From an uncultured Eubacteriales bacterium (GTDB lineage Bacteria > Bacillota > Clostridia > Oscillospirales > Oscillospiraceae): a DNA stretch of 33,395 nt. Below the pieces are notes generated by a model that saw only the letters and a list, made by a program, of their open reading frames with translations, did not search any database and had not been told where the DNA came from. The stretch covers positions 1 to 33,395 of the forward strand of contig URSX01000009.1 of NCBI GenBank assembly GCA_900550615.1. The letters run 5' to 3'. This document shows, piece after piece, positions 30,514 through 33,395 of this stretch (position 1 is its first letter; the number at the start of each line of letters is the position of its first letter). The position numbers and the translations under genes are program-made.

Positions 30514-31455
30514 ATGCGGGCGCTGGCGTTTTTGGAAGCGGTCTCCTCGGTGGGTGTGTTTCTGCTGCTGGCTATACCGGGCTTCCTTTTTACGAAAAAG
30601 AAAATACTGAAAAGCCAGCAGGTGGAGGGTCTGTCCTCGGTGCTGGTGAACTTCCTGTGGCCGGCTATGGTAGTGGACGCCATGGCCCGGGTGCAGGCCA
30701 GCCGGGAGCTGATGCACCAGGCGGGTCAGGCGGCCTTGTGGGGACTGGTCATCATCGTCCTGGGGGCGGCCTGTGCATGGATCTGGCTGAAGGCGGGTAA
30801 AATAGGCAGTGTGCCGGGCGGCATTCTCATATTTGCCGCAGCTTTTGCCAACACCGGACTCATCGGCATGCCGCTCATCCAGCTGCTGCTGGGGGAGGAA
30901 ATGCTGTTTCTGGCATCCATTGTGGAGCTGGTGAACGATGTGCTCATTTTCTCCGTGGGCATCCTCCTCATTCAGACCGGGTGCGGCCGGCCCCGGCAGG
31001 CGGCGCTGCGGGGGCTTCTGTCCCCGGGGCTGGCAGGGGTCGCCATCGGATTTATCCTGTTTGCCACGGGCCTGACGCTGCCGGATTTTATCAGCAAGGC
31101 CCTGTCCATGGCGGCGAACGCCACGGCACCCATGGTGCTGTTCCTGGTGGGCGCGCAGCTGGGCGAGGGGGATCTGCGGGCCCTGGTACGGGATAAAAAA
31201 GCCTGGGTGCTGACGGGCCTGCGCCTGGCGGTGATCCCGGCGGTGGTGCTGGCTCTGTGGAGGCTGTGCGTAGGTGAGCTGACGGCGGCGGGCCAGACCC
31301 TGCTGCTGCTGGCGGCCATGCCGGGCGGAAGCTGCTGCGCCATATTCACAAGGAAGTACGGCGGGGACTGGGGCCTTGCCACCCGGTGCGTGATGCTCTC
31401 CACCCTGTGCGCGGTGGTGACGGTGCCCCTATGGCTGCTGGTGACTATTTTGTAA
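30514..31455 (+). CDS. AEC-family transporter (auxin efflux carrier type)
   Basis: A 313-aa integral membrane protein with about ten hydrophobic helices. The two halves hold AAFANTGLIGMPL and the helix-break motif PGGSCCAIF, features of AEC permeases, which carry organic acids or related solutes. The substrate cannot be given. It begins 3 bases after comF and is likely in the recD2-comF unit; no terminator was found after it before the mreB promoter. Confidence 0.87.
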   Translation: MRALAFLEAVSSVGVFLLLAIPGFLFTKKKILKSQQVEGLSSVLVNFLWPAMVVDAMARVQASRELMHQAGQAALWGLVIIVLGAACAWIWLKAGKIGSVPGGILIFAAAFANTGLIGMPLIQLLLGEEMLFLASIVELVNDVLIFSVGILLIQTGCGRPRQAALRGLLSPGLAGVAIGFILFATGLTLPDFISKALSMAANATAPMVLFLVGAQLGEGDLRALVRDKKAWVLTGLRLAVIPAVVLALWRLCVGELTAAGQTLLLLAAMPGGSCCAIFTRKYGGDWGLATRCVMLSTLCAVVTVPLWLLVTIL

Positions 31456-31493
31456 AGAATTGGGAACAATTTGAAAAAATGACCGCGAATCCC

Positions 31494-31522
31494 TTGCAAA
31501 ATGAAATGAGACACTTTATAAT
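31494..31522 (+). promoter_or_regulatory. mreB-family promoter
   Basis: TTGCAA (31494-31499), 17-bp spacer, perfect TATAAT (31517-31522), 70 bases before the start codon. Confidence 0.75.
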
Positions 31523-31591
31523 ACTAATTTAGGTAAGAATCGGCGGTTTTCGCCGCAGCCATATTTTGACGAAACGACGAGGTGCAAAGCT

Positions 31592-32626
31592 ATGTGTGCA
31601 TGGGCAAAGGATATTGGTATCGATCTGGGAACGGCTTCTGTTCTGGTGTATGTAAAGGGCAAGGGCGTTGTGCTCAACGAGCCGTCGGTGGTGGCTATTG
31701 ACAAGAACACCGGCAAGCTTCTGAAGGTGGGCGCGGACGCCCAGGCCATGCTGGGCCGTACCCCCGGCAACATCGTGGCCATCCGTCCCCTGCGGGAGGG
31801 CGTGATCTCCGACTACGACATGACTGAGCGGATGCTCAAGGAGTTTATGCGCAAGATCTCCGGCGGCAGCAGCTTCTTCTTCAAGCCCCGTCTCATCATC
31901 TGCGTCCCCTCCGGTATCACCGAGGTAGAGGAGCGCGCGGTGGTGGATGCGGGCATCCAGGCGGGCGCGCGGCGGGTATACCTCATTGAGGAGCCTGTGG
32001 CCGCGGCCATCGGCGCGGGCATCGATATTGCCCTGCCCGACGGGCACATGGTGGTGGATATTGGCGGCGGCACCAGCGATATTGCCGTCATCAGCCTCTC
32101 CGGCGTGGTGGAGTCCGCCTCCATCAAGGTGGCCGGCGACCAGTTCAATGAGGCTGTGGTGAAGTACATGCGCCGCAAGCACAACGTGCTGGTGGGTGAG
32201 CGTACCGCCGAGCAGATGAAGATGGAGATCGGCTGCGTTTATCCTCAGGAGGAGGATGCCAGCATTGACGTGAAGGGCCGCTGCCTGGTGACAGGCCTGC
32301 CCAAGACCATCACCGTCCACGCCTCCGAAATGCTGGAGGCCTTTGAGGAGCCGGTGGAGCGTATCCTGGAGGCCATCCACAGCGTGCTGGAACGCACGCC
32401 TCCTGAGCTGGTGGGTGATATTTCAAACAACGGCATCGTTATGACCGGCGGCGGCAGCCTGGTGAAGGGCTTTGCCACCCTGGTGGAGGCCCGGACGGGT
32501 ATCCACACCCAGGTGGCGGAGGATGCCATTTCCTGTGTGGCGGAGGGTACCGGTAAGAGCCTGGATTCCCTGAACGACATGCAGGACGGCACGGTGAATC
32601 TCTCCCGCAGACGGCAGATGAACTAA
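31592..32626 (+). CDS. mreB: MreB/Mbl-family actin-like protein
   Basis: Forms membrane-bound filaments that direct cell-wall synthesis. The 344-aa protein has phosphate-1 DIGIDLGTASVLVY, PSVVAID, ICVPSGITEVEERAV, EEPVAAAIGAGI, phosphate-2 VVDIGGGTSDIAVI, and adenosine motif IVMTGGGSLVKGF. The N-terminal MCAWAKDIG lacks an obvious amphipathic helix. It is transcribed alone, away from mreC and mreD at 11-12 kb, so it may be an Mbl or MreBH-type paralogue. A terminator follows. Confidence 0.93.
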   Translation: MCAWAKDIGIDLGTASVLVYVKGKGVVLNEPSVVAIDKNTGKLLKVGADAQAMLGRTPGNIVAIRPLREGVISDYDMTERMLKEFMRKISGGSSFFFKPRLIICVPSGITEVEERAVVDAGIQAGARRVYLIEEPVAAAIGAGIDIALPDGHMVVDIGGGTSDIAVISLSGVVESASIKVAGDQFNEAVVKYMRRKHNVLVGERTAEQMKMEIGCVYPQEEDASIDVKGRCLVTGLPKTITVHASEMLEAFEEPVERILEAIHSVLERTPPELVGDISNNGIVMTGGGSLVKGFATLVEARTGIHTQVAEDAISCVAEGTGKSLDSLNDMQDGTVNLSRRRQMN

Positions 32627-32637
32627 AAATTGCTGGC

Positions 32638-32656
32638 GAAAAATCTTCGATTTTTC
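32638..32656. repeat. Short AT-rich hairpin after mreB
   Basis: GAAAAATC-TTC-GATTTTTC, a perfect 8-bp palindrome with a 3-base loop, just 12 bases past the mreB stop and before the main terminator. Confidence 0.5.
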
Positions 32657-32680
32657 TGTTGTGAGTTTTAGAAATTTTAA

Positions 32681-32715
32681 AGCGCTGCAAGGATTTTTCC
32701 TTGCGGCGCTTTTTT
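32681..32715 (+). terminator. Terminator of mreB
   Basis: AGCGCTGCAAGGA pairs with TCCTTGCGGCGCT (one wobble) around TTTT, followed by a further run of T. Confidence 0.8.
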
Positions 32716-32728
32716 GCGGATTTATATC

Positions 32729-32757
32729 TTGTAATTCCGTGGCAGACCATGTATGAT
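32729..32757 (+). promoter_or_regulatory. Aminotransferase promoter
   Basis: TTGTAA (32729-32734), 17-bp spacer, TATGAT (32752-32757), about 48 bases before the start codon. Confidence 0.6.
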
Positions 32758-32804
32758 ATAAAAGGAGGAATAGTTTTCCTGGAAATACAATAGGAGGTGC
32801 AGAT

Positions 32805-33395
32805 ATGAAGTTTTCAAGCAAGGTGGAAAAGTGCGGGCTGTCGCCCATGCGGAAGTTTCATCCCTACGCGGTGGCGGCCCAGGAAAAGGGCAGGAAGATT
32901 TACCACCTGAACATCGGTCAGCCCGATATTGAGACGCCCAAGGCCTATTTTGACGCGGTGAAGCATTTCAATCAGGCGGTGCTGGAGTACGCTCCGTCTC
33001 CCGGTATGCCGGTGCTCATCGAGGCCATCCGCGGCTACTATGACAAGCTGAATATGCACTTTGAGCCGGGGGATATCCTCATCACCAACGGCGGCTCCGA
33101 GGCCCTGCAGATCGCCATGAACTGCATCCTGGACGATGGGGACGAGATCCTTATCCCCGAGCCCTTCTACCCCAACTATAACACCATGGTCCGCACCTGC
33201 GGCGCGGCCATCCACCCCATCCCCACCTGCCCGGAGGAGGGATATCACTACGCCGACCGCAAGAAGATCGAGGCGGAGATCAACGAGCACACCCGGGCCA
33301 TTATGTGCACCAACCCCGGCAACCCCACCGGCACTGTGCTGACCCCTGAGGAGATGCGCATGATGGTGGACATCGCCAAGGAGCACGACCTGTTC
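32805..33395 (+). CDS. PLP-dependent aminotransferase, class I/II (partial)
   Basis: The first 197 codons of an aspartate/aromatic aminotransferase-like enzyme. Visible fold-type I landmarks are HLNIGQPDIETP near residues 34-45, YAPSPGMPVLIEAI, ITNGGSEALQIAM (PLP phosphate region), EPFYPNY and CTNPGNPTGTVLT with the substrate-binding Asn. The PLP-binding Lys lies beyond the window edge. It starts behind AGGAGG with its own promoter. The amino-acid substrate cannot be assigned from this part. Confidence 0.93.
   Translation, partial: MKFSSKVEKCGLSPMRKFHPYAVAAQEKGRKIYHLNIGQPDIETPKAYFDAVKHFNQAVLEYAPSPGMPVLIEAIRGYYDKLNMHFEPGDILITNGGSEALQIAMNCILDDGDEILIPEPFYPNYNTMVRTCGAAIHPIPTCPEEGYHYADRKKIEAEINEHTRAIMCTNPGNPTGTVLTPEEMRMMVDIAKEHDLF

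Noticed and set aside
1..33395. tRNA, rRNA and CRISPR arrays
   Set aside because: No cloverleaf with a T-arm GTTCRANNC sequence, no rRNA stretch and no regularly spaced repeats were seen by eye; the repeats present are dispersed.

Overview
The window reads as chromosomal DNA of a GC-rich Clostridia, most likely an Oscillospiraceae-type gut anaerobe (inference). The gene set is Firmicutes-like: a DnaD/DnaI-type helicase-loading pair, ZapA, RecD2, ParA/ParB with Bacillus-like parS sites, MreC/MreD/PBP2, and a T-box leader before hisS. Most genes use GC-rich codons and strong AGGAGG-like ribosome sites. No rRNA, tRNA, CRISPR array, transposase or integrase was recognised.

Layout. (1) 1-1205 is a small accessory module. 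A XRE repressor gene (+) faces a minus-strand mini-operon encoding a 72-aa Cys-rich protein, a membrane-anchored protein and a secreted protein cut by the window edge. Two identical-geometry inverted repeats lie in the shared promoter region. (2) 1291-3123 is uvrC with its own promoter and terminator. (3) 3165-3882 is non-coding and built of hairpin repeats. (4) On the minus strand lie mnmE (3883-5250), a dnaC/dnaI-type helicase loader and a dnaD-like gene. (5) On the plus strand are zapA and a U32 peptidase/hydroxylase-family gene, then a long run dut-maf-mreC-mreD-pbp2-GH13 glucosidase. (6) Two parS sites precede parA-parB and a third follows it; serS, mscL, rsmG and a minD-like gene come next. 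(7) An mgsA-like gene is followed by a hisS T-box and hisS. (8) A second non-coding repeat block and a low-GC zinc-ribbon membrane protein lead to uvrA, a small membrane protein, recD2, comF, an AEC transporter, an mreB-family gene and a truncated aminotransferase.

How the genes work together. The central theme is growth and chromosome inheritance: nucleotide hygiene (dut, maf), cell elongation (mreC, mreD, pbp2, mreB), division (zapA, minD-like), segregation (parA, parB, parS), replication restart or initiation (dnaD, dnaC), and repair (uvrC, uvrA, recD2). parAB, parS, mnmE and rsmG together suggest an origin-proximal location, although the usual mnmE-mnmG-rsmG-parAB order is broken up.

The points most worth following up are: an MgsA-like protein lacking the Asp of the GGDQQ motif and two other family residues, next to a MinD-like ATPase that seems to lack the membrane-targeting tail; a parS site that is also the stem of a transcription terminator; paired TATAGGA-N8-TCCTATA operators controlling the accessory module; and a composite intergenic repeat present in two colinear copies 20 kb apart.
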